A stretch of DNA of 57,717 nucleotides from positions 1-57,717 of the forward strand of contig JACQZR010000113.1 of NCBI GenBank assembly GCA_016213775.1, read 5' to 3'. Numbering within the stretch: the stretch's first letter is position 1; every line of letters starts with the position of its first letter. The translations under genes were made by a program, and so were the position numbers. The notes under the pieces are model-generated. The model made no database searches and had not been told where the DNA came from. It saw only the letters and a list, made by a program, of their open reading frames with translations. Below, one piece after another: positions 8,356 through 17,366 of the stretch. The stretch comes from Acidobacteriota bacterium. GTDB taxonomy: Bacteria; Acidobacteriota; Terriglobia; Bryobacterales; Bryobacteraceae.

Positions 8356-9753
8356 ATGAATCGCTTTCTTCATCTGTGTTCCTCACTGTTGATCTGTGGC
8401 CAATTGTCCGCGCAAATCACCTACGACACTCACGTCAAGCCGGTCCTCGCGCGGCGCTGCCTGCCCTGCCACAGCGCGGGCGAGATGCGCTCCGGCCTCA
8501 ACGTGGAAAGCTTCAACGGCATCCTGAAAGGCGGCGGATCCGGTGACGTCGTCAAGCCAGGCCGCCCTACCACGAGCATTCTCTATCTCGCCGTGGCGCA
8601 TGAAGGCAACGGAATCCCGCGCATGCCGGTCGGCGGCGCACGCATCCCGGAAGCGGAGATCAACATCATCAAGGAATGGATTGCGCAAGGCCTACTGGAA
8701 AATCCAGCCAGTCAGCCGAAAGGCCCGGTGGCGCCATCGTTCGACTACAAGCCTGCGGCAATGAACAAACCAACCACGCCCGCAATGCTCGCAAAGCTTC
8801 CCGTCGCGCCCCCCAAGCCGAAGGCCCGCGCGCATCCGGTCACCGCGATAGCCGCAAGCCCGTGGGCGCCGCTCCTCGCCGTCGCCGGTCACGAAACCAT
8901 CACGCTCTACAACCTCGAATCACGCCAGCCGATCGGCGCACTTCCGTTCCCGGAAGGCATCCCTTACGTGCTCCGCTTCAGCCGCGATGGAGCCATTCTC
9001 CTCGCCGCCGGAGGCAAAGGCGCGCAGACCGGCAAAGTGGCACTTTATGACGTCGCCACCGGCCAGCGAACCATCACCATCGGGCAGGAAGTCGACATCA
9101 TCCTCGCCGCTGACATCTCCGCCGGCGGCAAACTCGTCGCCCTCGGCGGCCCCAACAAAATCGTGAAGGTCTTCTCCACCGCCACAGGCCAGCAAATCTA
9201 CCAACTCACCAAACACACCGATTGGATCACCGCACTCGAGTTCTCTCCGGACGGCTCCAAACTCGCCACCGCCGATCGCGCGGGCGGCATTCATCTTTGG
9301 GAGAGCGCGGCCGGCGGCATCATCGTCACGCTCGCCGAGCACAAGGATTCCGTCAACGCGCTCACCTGGCGGCCCGACGGCAAACTACTCGCCTCCGCCG
9401 GAGAAGACGGCGAACTCGCCGTATGGGACGTAGCAGAAGGCTTCCCCATCGCCACTGACACCAAGGCGCACATCCCACCTGCCAAAGGTCCCGTGTATGG
9501 CACACCGCAATCGGGCATACTCAGCGCGGCATACAGCAACGACGGCCGCATCGCCACCGTCGGCCGCGACCGCATCGTGCACCTCTGGAGCACCCTCGGC
9601 AAGCACCAATCGGCATCGAAACAGTTCCCGCAAATGCTTACCAGACTCACCACCTCCGCGGACGGCAACCTCGTCATCATCGGCGACTACAATGGCGGGG
9701 TAACGCTGTGGGACGGCAAGCAGGCATTGCCGTTGCACGTCCCACAGAAATAG
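8356..9753 (+). CDS. Planctomycete-type cytochrome C (PSC) fused to WD40 repeats
   Basis: 465 residues, starting on the base after the preceding stop codon. A signal peptide (FLHLCSSLLICGQLSAQ) leads into a PSC-type domain: VKPVLARRCLPCHSAGEMRSGLNVES carries the CXXCH haem site, and GNGIPRMPVGGARIPEAEINIIKEWI is the usual downstream part. Residues about 155-460 are WD40 repeats, recognisable by HTDWITALEFSPDGSKLATAD, HKDSVNALTWRPDGKLLASAG and closing LWE/VWD/LWS/LWD ends. PSC-WD40 fusions are known next to DUF1501/DUF1549 genes. Likely role is electron transfer plus scaffolding in the exported assembly, which is inference. Convergent with the subtilisin gene. Confidence 0.9.
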   Translation: MNRFLHLCSSLLICGQLSAQITYDTHVKPVLARRCLPCHSAGEMRSGLNVESFNGILKGGGSGDVVKPGRPTTSILYLAVAHEGNGIPRMPVGGARIPEAEINIIKEWIAQGLLENPASQPKGPVAPSFDYKPAAMNKPTTPAMLAKLPVAPPKPKARAHPVTAIAASPWAPLLAVAGHETITLYNLESRQPIGALPFPEGIPYVLRFSRDGAILLAAGGKGAQTGKVALYDVATGQRTITIGQEVDIILAADISAGGKLVALGGPNKIVKVFSTATGQQIYQLTKHTDWITALEFSPDGSKLATADRAGGIHLWESAAGGIIVTLAEHKDSVNALTWRPDGKLLASAGEDGELAVWDVAEGFPIATDTKAHIPPAKGPVYGTPQSGILSAAYSNDGRIATVGRDRIVHLWSTLGKHQSASKQFPQMLTRLTTSADGNLVIIGDYNGGVTLWDGKQALPLHVPQK

Positions 9754-9771
9754 TCGCGCGACCTCCGGCCT

Positions 9772-12531
9772 CTACCCAACAGGTCCCGCAACGGCTTCAA
9801 ACGGACCAAGCTGTCCTTTGCCCAAAAGGAGCTTTCTCCGTTCGAGCTCCAATTCCAACTGCTGCGCTTCCAGGCAGAGCTTCTTCGCCTCCGCCTTTTG
9901 ACGCTCCAGCCGGATCTGAATTGCCGCCGCGCGTTCCGGCTCGCACGAACAGCAGTGGGCCAGCTCCGCGTCGTACACCAGACCATCCGTCGGAATCGAC
10001 ACCGGCCGCGGACGGCTCACCACGGTTCCGATCTTCGGCAGCATACCCAGCATGCCGCGGATCAGTACCTGGATGGCATCCGGCAGCCAGCCCAGATCGT
10101 CGATGTTGTGCCATTCCGGCGGCACGTTCTGCGCCACGATCCGGTATTGGATGTCCGCCACGCGCGTGCTCACCGCGTACAGTTCCATCACCTGCCGCAC
10201 GAAGTAAGTGACAGCGCGGCACTCGTTCGCATTGTTCAACGTCCGCACCGTGGTGTCCACGCTTTCCTTGTCCTCGTACGTGCTCACCATGATCGACCTC
10301 TCGGCGTGCGTCAGTTGCGACGCCTGGTGCACGGACTGGAAGAAGGCCTCCGACGCCACGTGAACGCCCAGCGAAGTCTGGGCACTCGTGGACGACGACG
10401 AGCTCGACGAGCTGCCTCCGCCAAATCCAAACAGCCCCCCAAAGAACCCACCGCCGCTCGCGTCCGAGCTGCCCGACTTCGAACTCGTCAGTCGCGTGGA
10501 CAGCGCATCCATCGAGTTGGTGACTCGCGCCTGGTGCACGGTCGAGAGGAATTGCATGAACGTCGTCTGCACCGAGTAGCGTTGCTGCGTCGTTGTGACC
10601 CGGCGATAGCGGTCACTGTGATACAACCGCACGGTCTCGCCCGGCAGCAGCGTGGTCGTGAACATCAGCGGCCCTTGCTGTTTACCCAGCAAACACAGCA
10701 GATGTTCATACGTCACTCGGAACTCCACCACCGGCACGGCGGCAGCGCCGACGATGCCGGGAACATTGGGGTTGTCGCGATTCAACGGCTGCCGGAAGAA
10801 CCGCTCTTCATACCATGTGATGCAATTCTGCGATGGTCTCCACGGAGGATCGCACGGACTCACGCAGCAGTTCTCCGGTTCAGGAGTGCAGACACCGCAC
10901 TTGCTGTCCGCCCCGCAAGGGTGCTTCCGTTCGCACGCCGCCAGCACCGCCCGTTCCACGTTCAGCCGACCGTAGCCGGCTTCGTTGTTCCATGTGCCAA
11001 AGGGCTTGCCGGCCGTAGCCAGGTAAACGTAGCCGGGAATATTGATCTTGTCCGCGGTCTCATCCAGGATCTGCCGGACCTCGATGTTGCTCAGCTCCGG
11101 ATTCACGCTAAGCAGTAGTCCTGCCGCCGCCGCCACATGCGGAGTCGCCGACGAAGTGCCGTTGAACCGCAGTGTGTAATCAGTCGGCGTATACCCCACA
11201 GCGCCCAAGCGATCGGTGGTCGGAATCTCCAGGCAGGGCGCGACGATGTCGAGATCGGGACCGTAGCAGGCGCCCCAGAACCCCTCCAGCGATCCGTCCC
11301 CGACACTCTTGCGCACATCGTTGCGATTCGATCCGCCGATGCAAATGGTGCGCGGATCAGACCCCGGGAATCGCGACGTGGCGATATTCTCGTTGCCCGA
11401 TGCGGCCACAAGCACGACGTTCCTCTCGTGGCAATATTGCAGCGCCGCTTCGATGATGGCGAAGTTCCAGATCATCCACGACGCGTAGACGCCGAAGCTC
11501 ATACTCACCACGCGCGCACCGTTGTCGGCGGCGAAATACAAGCCCTCGGCCACCTCCGTGTCGGCGAAATTCGTCGCAATCGCCATCACCGGACATTGCG
11601 GCGAAAGCCCCGTCGCCCCGAGTGCGTTGTTCATGCGGCTGCTGATGATGCCCGCGCACGCCGTCCCGTGATTGCCCACCGGACTGCCGTTGTTGGTGTG
11701 CGTGATCGTGCTGTAGGAAACCGGCCACACGTTCAGATCCGGATGCCCCAGCTCCACACCTTGGTCGAGCACGGCGACCACGATGTTGCCATCGCCTTTC
11801 GACACCGCCCATGTGCTGGGAGCGTTGATCCGCTGCAAGCCCCATTGATTGACGAACAGCGGGTCAGTGGGCAGCACCGGCGCAGTCGCAGGACCACAGT
11901 GGGTCAGTTCCTTGTGCTCTCCGCTTCCACAGCCGCAGCCTCCGCAAGTGGGCGTAATGAACGGAATGTTCTCCAGACTCACTGCATTGGCGATACCTGC
12001 GAGAGCGGCGGATTTGGCGAGCCTGGCGGCAACATCAATGGCGTTGGCGCCTGGCAACTTGTAGACTACGAAGCCGCGCATCAGGCTGCTGCGGCCTGCG
12101 TCCACCGTTGCTCTTTCCTCGACAGCACGCATGTCCACCGCGGCAGCGGCTGCCGCGGAGAGAACGATCACCGCCGGGTTAATGGCGAAGTACGATCGCT
12201 CAGCGCCATCGCCGCGTACGGCCTTGTAGACGGGAGCCGCCCACTCTACGTTGCCCGTCTTGACGATCCTGGCGATCTCATCTTCGGGCGCTTTGTCGAG
12301 CGTCACGAACGCCAGAATCGTCGATTGATTCACTGTGCCGGTGAACGGATTGCGGCCATCGGCGATTTTCTCGCTCTTCGGGTCGGGTGCGAGTTTTAGC
12401 TTCAGTGCAGTGAGCGCCGCGGCCACCTCCTCGGGCGCAAGCGCGTTTGCCCACTTGATTGCAGCCAGGGTTGCAATCAGTTCACATTTTCCAAAGCTGG
12501 GATGATCGAATTGTTTCGGTGCGTACGGCAT
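9772..12531 (-). CDS. Subtilisin-family (S8) serine peptidase with a long unrecognised C-terminal region
   Basis: 919 residues; start fixed by AGGAGGT six bases before the ATG. Residues 1-215 look like a divergent propeptide and end in a Cys-rich linker (TCGGCGCGSGEH). The S8 domain spans about 225-530: Asp256 (AVLDQGVELGHPDL), His288 (NHGTACAGI), Asn380 (AASGN) and Ser460 (NGTSSATPHVAAAAG), so the triad is complete. A second Cys-rich stretch (about 535-560) leads to about 350 residues I cannot assign, containing a Gly/Ser-rich tract (GGGFFGGLFGFGGG then eight Ser) and ending in a charged helix (RLERQKAEAKKLCLEAQQLE) that may be a coiled coil. No signal peptide is visible, which is odd for a subtilase; it may act in the cytosol or leave by another route. 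Confidence 0.85.
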   Translation of the reverse strand: MPYAPKQFDHPSFGKCELIATLAAIKWANALAPEEVAAALTALKLKLAPDPKSEKIADGRNPFTGTVNQSTILAFVTLDKAPEDEIARIVKTGNVEWAAPVYKAVRGDGAERSYFAINPAVIVLSAAAAAAVDMRAVEERATVDAGRSSLMRGFVVYKLPGANAIDVAARLAKSAALAGIANAVSLENIPFITPTCGGCGCGSGEHKELTHCGPATAPVLPTDPLFVNQWGLQRINAPSTWAVSKGDGNIVVAVLDQGVELGHPDLNVWPVSYSTITHTNNGSPVGNHGTACAGIISSRMNNALGATGLSPQCPVMAIATNFADTEVAEGLYFAADNGARVVSMSFGVYASWMIWNFAIIEAALQYCHERNVVLVAASGNENIATSRFPGSDPRTICIGGSNRNDVRKSVGDGSLEGFWGACYGPDLDIVAPCLEIPTTDRLGAVGYTPTDYTLRFNGTSSATPHVAAAAGLLLSVNPELSNIEVRQILDETADKINIPGYVYLATAGKPFGTWNNEAGYGRLNVERAVLAACERKHPCGADSKCGVCTPEPENCCVSPCDPPWRPSQNCITWYEERFFRQPLNRDNPNVPGIVGAAAVPVVEFRVTYEHLLCLLGKQQGPLMFTTTLLPGETVRLYHSDRYRRVTTTQQRYSVQTTFMQFLSTVHQARVTNSMDALSTRLTSSKSGSSDASGGGFFGGLFGFGGGSSSSSSSSTSAQTSLGVHVASEAFFQSVHQASQLTHAERSIMVSTYEDKESVDTTVRTLNNANECRAVTYFVRQVMELYAVSTRVADIQYRIVAQNVPPEWHNIDDLGWLPDAIQVLIRGMLGMLPKIGTVVSRPRPVSIPTDGLVYDAELAHCCSCEPERAAAIQIRLERQKAEAKKLCLEAQQLELELERRKLLLGKGQLGPFEAVAGPVG

Positions 12532-12897
12532 TTAGTAACCTCCTAAGCCAGTCGCTATTTTTGGTTTGGGCACACTTCGGCCGCATGGCCTAAAGGGCCT
12601 GATTCTTGGAGACAGTGATCGGGGAGTGGGGAGAAATCGACGGCAGCATCCAGAAGGCGCATAACCGCCGTTGTGTGATACCTAGTGATCGGGGAAGGCG
12701 AATCGTTTCAAACTCCGGTGAAGCTCATTTCATTCATCCGTGACCCTCCCAACCGTCCGGTCGTGAGAGATCACTCGAACCCAGTCGGGCACACGCGCAT
12801 CTTGGCCCGTATTGATGAGTGGTAGCGCTAACGAGATTCGCCGCGCTTGCGAGACCGCGCCGCGCAACGTGCGGAGCAGGTAGAATCAAGAGAAGAA
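12532..12897. other. Intergenic region between divergent subtilisin and DUF4160 genes
   Basis: 366 bases without a supported gene. It holds the ribosome-binding site of the subtilisin gene at its left edge and presumably both divergent promoters. GTGATCGGGGA occurs twice, near 12616 and 12685, with no known meaning. No tRNA or terminator was seen. Confidence 0.5.
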
Positions 12898-13158
12898 ATG
12901 CCTGAGGTAGCCAGATTCTTTGGGATCGTGGTGCGAATGTACTTTAGAGACCATGGCCCGGCGCATTTCCACGCCGAGTATGGCGAATACGAGGCTCTCG
13001 TTGAGATCGAGACGCTTGCCATCCTCAGGGGAGAACTCCCGCGAAGAGCCTTGGCGTTGGTACTCGAATGGGCAGCCCTGCATCGCCAGGAACTGAAGGC
13101 CGACTGGGAAAGGGCTCGAAGTGGAACGCCTTTGGAATCCATCGCCCCACTGGACTAA
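12898..13158 (+). CDS. DUF4160 domain protein
   Basis: 86 residues from ATG at 12898, preceded by AGAGAAG. I rejected an upstream start at 12847 because DUF4160 proteins begin at the MPEVARFFGIVVRMYF block seen here. HGPAHFHAEYGEYEALVEIET is the family's central signature and LVLEWAALHRQEL its C-terminal helix. DUF4160 proteins are very often paired with DUF2442, as here (9 bases between genes), and the pair has been suggested to act as a toxin-antitoxin-like module; the biochemistry is unknown to me. Confidence 0.88.
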   Translation: MPEVARFFGIVVRMYFRDHGPAHFHAEYGEYEALVEIETLAILRGELPRRALALVLEWAALHRQELKADWERARSGTPLESIAPLD

Positions 13159-13167
13159 GGAGCAGAC

Positions 13168-13434
13168 ATGAAATTGATTCGCATACGTGAAGCCAAGCCG
13201 CTGGGCGACTACTGCGTCGAACTCACCTTGACCGACGGTCGCGTAGTCGAGAGAGATCTCGGACCGATGTTGGTGGGTCCAGTTTTTGACGAGATCCGAA
13301 ACGACGTCGCACAATTTAGGGAGATGCGTGTGGAGGGCGGCGCGCTCGTTTGGCCGACTGGCGCCGACTTGTGCCCGGATGTGCTGATCTGGGGTGGCTT
13401 GCCGCCGGCCGATGCCGCTTCGGACGCAGCCTAA
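13168..13434 (+). CDS. DUF2442 domain protein
   Basis: 88 residues, with AAGGAG five bases before the ATG. The fold starts with IREAKPLGDYCVELTLTDGRVVERDLGPML, in which the conserved strand 'L.L..G....DL' is clear, and ends in ALVWPTGADLCPDVLIW, the family's terminal motif. It is the partner of the upstream DUF4160 gene and should be co-transcribed with it. Some DUF2442 proteins are DNA-binding NE0471-like folds, so a regulatory or antitoxin role is possible but unproved. A strong terminator follows. Confidence 0.88.
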   Translation: MKLIRIREAKPLGDYCVELTLTDGRVVERDLGPMLVGPVFDEIRNDVAQFREMRVEGGALVWPTGADLCPDVLIWGGLPPADAASDAA

Positions 13435-13452
13435 CCATGCCCCGAGAAACGC

Positions 13453-13517
13453 AAAAAAGCCACTGGCCTTGAGGCAAGCTATCGAAAGCTCCCTCAAGAC
13501 CAGTGGCCTTGTTTTTC
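13453..13517. terminator. Bidirectional intrinsic terminator
   Basis: The arms 13459-13474 (GCCACTGGCCTTGAGG) and 13492-13507 (CCTCAAGACCAGTGGC) pair at 15 of 16 positions around a 17-base loop. AAAAAA precedes and TTGTTTTT follows, so it can stop transcription from the DUF4160/DUF2442 pair and from the convergent TonB-receptor gene. Confidence 0.9.
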
Positions 13518-13526
13518 GCGTGAACC

Positions 13527-16500
13527 TTAGAACGCCAGCCGCATGCCGAACCGGAATTCACGTCCGGTGGACGCTCCAGTGATCGACATGAAGTTCCCCG
13601 TCGGGTTGACGATCGAGGTATTCAGGCTGCCGTCCGGATTGCGCCGGTAGCTGGCCGTCCCGGTATTCGGGTTGCTCCAGATCGGCGAGTTGGTGACGTT
13701 GTTGGATTCCGCGCGGAATTCCACATTCATCCGTTCCTTGATCTTTACACTCTTGAAGATCCCCGGATTCAGCCTCCAGTAGCCGGGGCCACGAAGGAAG
13801 TTGCGTCCGGTAGTACCGGGGATGTAGTTCGGGTTGGAAGCGTTGAAGAAGAACTGTGGGTCGTAGAACGGCTGCGGATCATAGTAGGGATCCCCCGGCC
13901 CCTTTCCACCGAGCTTCTTTACCTCCCCGAGCACGAACGCAGTTTGCGTGCATCCAATGCACTGAAGGGAAGTCCCGCTTCCAGTCACGTGGAACGGTAG
14001 GCCGCTGTAGGCAACAAACGTGCCTGCCACGTTCCAGCCACCCAGCACGAGATCTGCCGCCTTGTTGCTCAGCGCGAACTTCTTTCCGCGGCCCACCGGA
14101 AGCGTATAGTTGAACCCTGTGGTGAACATGTGCGTCCGGTCATAGCCGGTGGGCGCATAATTGCGGCGGATCATCGGACCCCAATTCCACAACGGTAGAC
14201 CGACCCAACCGTCTTCGTCCGCATAGCTCAGGGCTTTGCCGAATGTGTACGCCGTCTTGATGAACAGCCCGCTCCCGAAAGCTTTGTTTAAGCTGGTCTG
14301 GAGCGAATTGTACTTACCGGTTCCCCAGCCATCCCACATGTTGGCGCCGATGGTGCGGCCATGAGCGCGCGCCAGCGGCAGGTTCGCCGTGGTCGTACCC
14401 AGGCCCGGTCCAACTGTGTTGATGTTGATGTCGATCAACTGGTGAATGGTGCGTGTGCCGACATAAGCCGCGGTTCCTACCATGTTCCACGGCAGCCGGC
14501 GCTCCAACGTGAAGTTGAAGCTTTGAATGTAGCCGCGATGCAGCATGCCGCCCCACGGACTTCGCGGTCCCATGTCGACGGTCGTCGGCAGTGTGCCTTG
14601 GCCCTTGCTCACGTCCGGCGTCGCGATCGGCGGAATGCCTTCGTTGATCGAGTTGTACCATCCAAAGCTGGTTACGGTCGGATCAAACCTTCCGGTGAGC
14701 GTTGCCGGATATAGGCCGCGCAATGGGCGGCCGAACGGCAGCGGATCGTAGGACAACCCATAGCCCGCGCGAATCACAAAGTTCTCGCTCGCGCGATAGG
14801 CAAAGCCGACACGAGGCTCGAACATTCTCTTACTGACTTCGATGCCCACATCGCGAGGCGTGTTGCCCAAGCCACCGAAGTAAACAATGTTGGTATAGGG
14901 GTCCCAGCGCTCAATTCCGCGGTCGCCGCGGTTGATCAGTGGGAAGTACTGATAGCGCAAGCCTATGTTCAGCGTGAGCCGCCGGTTCACTTGCCACCGG
15001 TCTCGAACGTAGAAGGCATACTGCGGTTCCCGCGTCTTCATTTCGAAGAACTGGATCGACTTCGTATAGCTCGTCACGAGCCCCAACAGTGACGAAGCGA
15101 AATTGTTCGCTGAGCCTCGCTTTTGTCCCTCACTCGGTGAGATGGTGGGGTTCGAAGCAAAGTTAATTGCTCCGCGGGGATTTGCGGTTTCCGGCTGCCA
15201 ATGATTCAGCTCGAGTCTGCGGATATCCACACCCCAGCGGATTTCATGAGCCTTGTAGAGCTTGGAGAAGTTCGTCTGGTAAGAGTAAGCACGCTCGTAC
15301 CGCCATACCGGCGTCCACGTATCCAGGAACCCGATGTCGCTGAACCCGAAGCCAGTGATTGCCGGAGCACCGCCGTAACGGTTGTCTTTCGCATACTGTG
15401 TGCCGCCGTTCGTTCCCGGAATCTTCCATTCGTCCAAACCGATGTTCCTGTCGACGTTAGGAATCCCGACGAACTGATCCATACGCGTATATCCGAATAC
15501 TCCATCCATCAAAAACGTAGGCGTGAACGTATAGGTAAACCCGGCCGTCACCAATTGCGTCGTTGTATCGCCGAGACCAGCGGAGCCCAGAGGCGATCCG
15601 CCCAAGTCTCCAAACGGATACCTGCCCTGGACTGGAGCGTCCATCCGGCTGTATTTACCCCAGACCAGCAAATTCTTAGAGACGTTGTAGTTGATTTTTG
15701 TGTCGTACTGATTCCGGTTCAGCCGCAGAATACCCGAGACAAAGTAGTTTCCGCTCAGGTTGTTCTGTGGATCAGTTGGAGAAATCTGGTTCGGCAGCGG
15801 GATACCTTTGTAGATGTTCGAAAACGTAGGATTGATCCGCGACTGTGGAATCACGTTATTGGGGAATAGAGTGCGCGCCGCCGAACTCGCCTGCGGGGCC
15901 GACGCTGGATCGTAGACCAGGTAACGGTCTGTCCACCGGCTGAAATCACCTGCGCGGTAATCGGCCGGAGCCACACTGTAGTTGCCCGCATAGCCTGTCC
16001 GCTCGGTCGTGCGCTCGAAATTGAAGAAGTAGAACAGCTTGTCCTTCTTAATCGGCCCGCCGACGTTACCACCAAAAATGTTGAGAATGTTTAGCGGCTT
16101 CACAAACGTCGAGGACCGGAAATATGTGTTCACGCTCTGCAAATGCTGGTCGCTGTGGAACCACCAACCTGTTCCGTGCAACTGGTTCGTTCCCGATTTG
16201 GTCTGCACCGTAACGGCCGCTCCGCCCGCCATTCCTTGGTCGGCGTCGAAGCTGCCGGTTGAGACGTTCACGGTCTCAATCGACTCGACTGGCTGCACAT
16301 ATGCCACGTGGTGCGGCAGCCAGATGTTGATGTTGGCCGCGCCATCCGTCAACGTATTGTTGTTGTTGGTCGCCGTGCCATTCACAAAGCTGCGCAACGC
16401 GCGACCGGGCGTATCCACAACAGCGTTCTGGAACGCCGGTGGCGACGCGCCAGGAACCAGCGCGATCAGACTCTGGTAGTTGCGATAGGCAGGCAGCGGC

Positions 16501-16943
16501 AGGTTCTGCACCGTCTGCCCCGTGATTTCCGTTCGCACGTCGCTCTTGTCCGTTTGCAGCGTCACCACCTCCGCTGCCACTGTCACCTGCTCGGTCATCT
16601 GACCGACTTCCAGGCGCATCTCTTCGCGCGTCACCGTGTTGATCTTCACATCGACACCGGACTTTGTGGACGTGCGGAATCCGCTCGCCGAAACCCTCAA
16701 TTCATAGATGCCCGGCAACACGCTGGCAATGGAAAAGCGTCCGGCCTCGTCCGACTCGGCTTCACGCGTGACTCCGGTTCCAACTCCGGTCGCAATCACC
16801 TTAGCCTTGGGCACGACGGCCCCGGTAGGATCCGTTACCGTTCCGACAATGGATCCGTAAAGTACTTGTGCCATGGACGGCACCGCGCTCAAAGCAAGCA
16901 GTGACGTCAAAATTGCAGTTTGCAAAAGAATTCGTAACCGCAC
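13527..16943 (-). CDS. Oar-like TonB-dependent outer-membrane receptor with carboxypeptidase-regulatory domain
   Basis: 1138 residues from GTG at 16943, preferred over ATG at 17003 because GGGAGGT lies just upstream and a proper signal peptide (RILLQTAILTSLLALSAVPSMAQ) then opens the protein. Residues about 25-110 are a CarboxypepD_reg beta-sandwich (GSIVGTVTDPTGAVVPKAKV ... AGRFSIASVLPGIYELRVSA). A plug domain follows (about 115-260) and the rest is a beta-barrel ending in FRFGMRLAF, with the terminal Phe expected of outer-membrane barrels. This is the expanded acidobacterial 'TonB-dependent receptor' family resembling Myxococcus Oar; the ligand is unknown, possibly oligosaccharides or peptides. 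Stands alone and ends at the bidirectional terminator. Confidence 0.9.
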   Translation of the reverse strand: MRLRILLQTAILTSLLALSAVPSMAQVLYGSIVGTVTDPTGAVVPKAKVIATGVGTGVTREAESDEAGRFSIASVLPGIYELRVSASGFRTSTKSGVDVKINTVTREEMRLEVGQMTEQVTVAAEVVTLQTDKSDVRTEITGQTVQNLPLPAYRNYQSLIALVPGASPPAFQNAVVDTPGRALRSFVNGTATNNNNTLTDGAANINIWLPHHVAYVQPVESIETVNVSTGSFDADQGMAGGAAVTVQTKSGTNQLHGTGWWFHSDQHLQSVNTYFRSSTFVKPLNILNIFGGNVGGPIKKDKLFYFFNFERTTERTGYAGNYSVAPADYRAGDFSRWTDRYLVYDPASAPQASSAARTLFPNNVIPQSRINPTFSNIYKGIPLPNQISPTDPQNNLSGNYFVSGILRLNRNQYDTKINYNVSKNLLVWGKYSRMDAPVQGRYPFGDLGGSPLGSAGLGDTTTQLVTAGFTYTFTPTFLMDGVFGYTRMDQFVGIPNVDRNIGLDEWKIPGTNGGTQYAKDNRYGGAPAITGFGFSDIGFLDTWTPVWRYERAYSYQTNFSKLYKAHEIRWGVDIRRLELNHWQPETANPRGAINFASNPTISPSEGQKRGSANNFASSLLGLVTSYTKSIQFFEMKTREPQYAFYVRDRWQVNRRLTLNIGLRYQYFPLINRGDRGIERWDPYTNIVYFGGLGNTPRDVGIEVSKRMFEPRVGFAYRASENFVIRAGYGLSYDPLPFGRPLRGLYPATLTGRFDPTVTSFGWYNSINEGIPPIATPDVSKGQGTLPTTVDMGPRSPWGGMLHRGYIQSFNFTLERRLPWNMVGTAAYVGTRTIHQLIDININTVGPGLGTTTANLPLARAHGRTIGANMWDGWGTGKYNSLQTSLNKAFGSGLFIKTAYTFGKALSYADEDGWVGLPLWNWGPMIRRNYAPTGYDRTHMFTTGFNYTLPVGRGKKFALSNKAADLVLGGWNVAGTFVAYSGLPFHVTGSGTSLQCIGCTQTAFVLGEVKKLGGKGPGDPYYDPQPFYDPQFFFNASNPNYIPGTTGRNFLRGPGYWRLNPGIFKSVKIKERMNVEFRAESNNVTNSPIWSNPNTGTASYRRNPDGSLNTSIVNPTGNFMSITGASTGREFRFGMRLAF

Positions 16944-17366
16944 GAAGCAAACCTCCCGTTCAGGTCTGAATTTTTCCGTGGGTCTCGAGTAGAGAACCCC
17001 CAAACAACTTTTCAGAGTATACCGCTTTACGGCCTGAAACGGAGATGTGTCGAGATGACACGGTTCGCTGTCAAGCTCGTTCCGCCACGCGAGCCGACGC
17101 CTCAGCAGTCAGCTCAATGTGCACCGCACCAAGCGAGTCCAGGCAACACACAAGTAGCGCGGAGGTAACGTTCCGCTCCACAGCCGGTTGCTGCAATGTG
17201 TCGATGTGTTTCTGATTGCGCCGCAGGTTTTCCCCGTGGAACCGCGGCACGGCCTCACCGTCCAACCGCCCGCATACAGGGCTACGGCATGCGACACACT
17301 ATCTGCTTTCAATGGCCTGCCTCATAGCCCGGCGCGATACAATAGCCGACGAAGGCTATCCTCACT
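16944..17366. other. Intergenic region upstream of divergent receptor and isomerase-like genes
   Basis: About 420 bases with both divergent promoters presumably inside. A minus-strand frame at 17071-17265 is open but short and matches no family I know, so I do not call it. No RNA gene or repeat was seen. Confidence 0.45.

Noticed and set aside
9898-12399. Two long plus-strand open frames (406 and 420 codons)
   Set aside because: Antisense to the subtilisin gene, which carries a complete catalytic triad in order.
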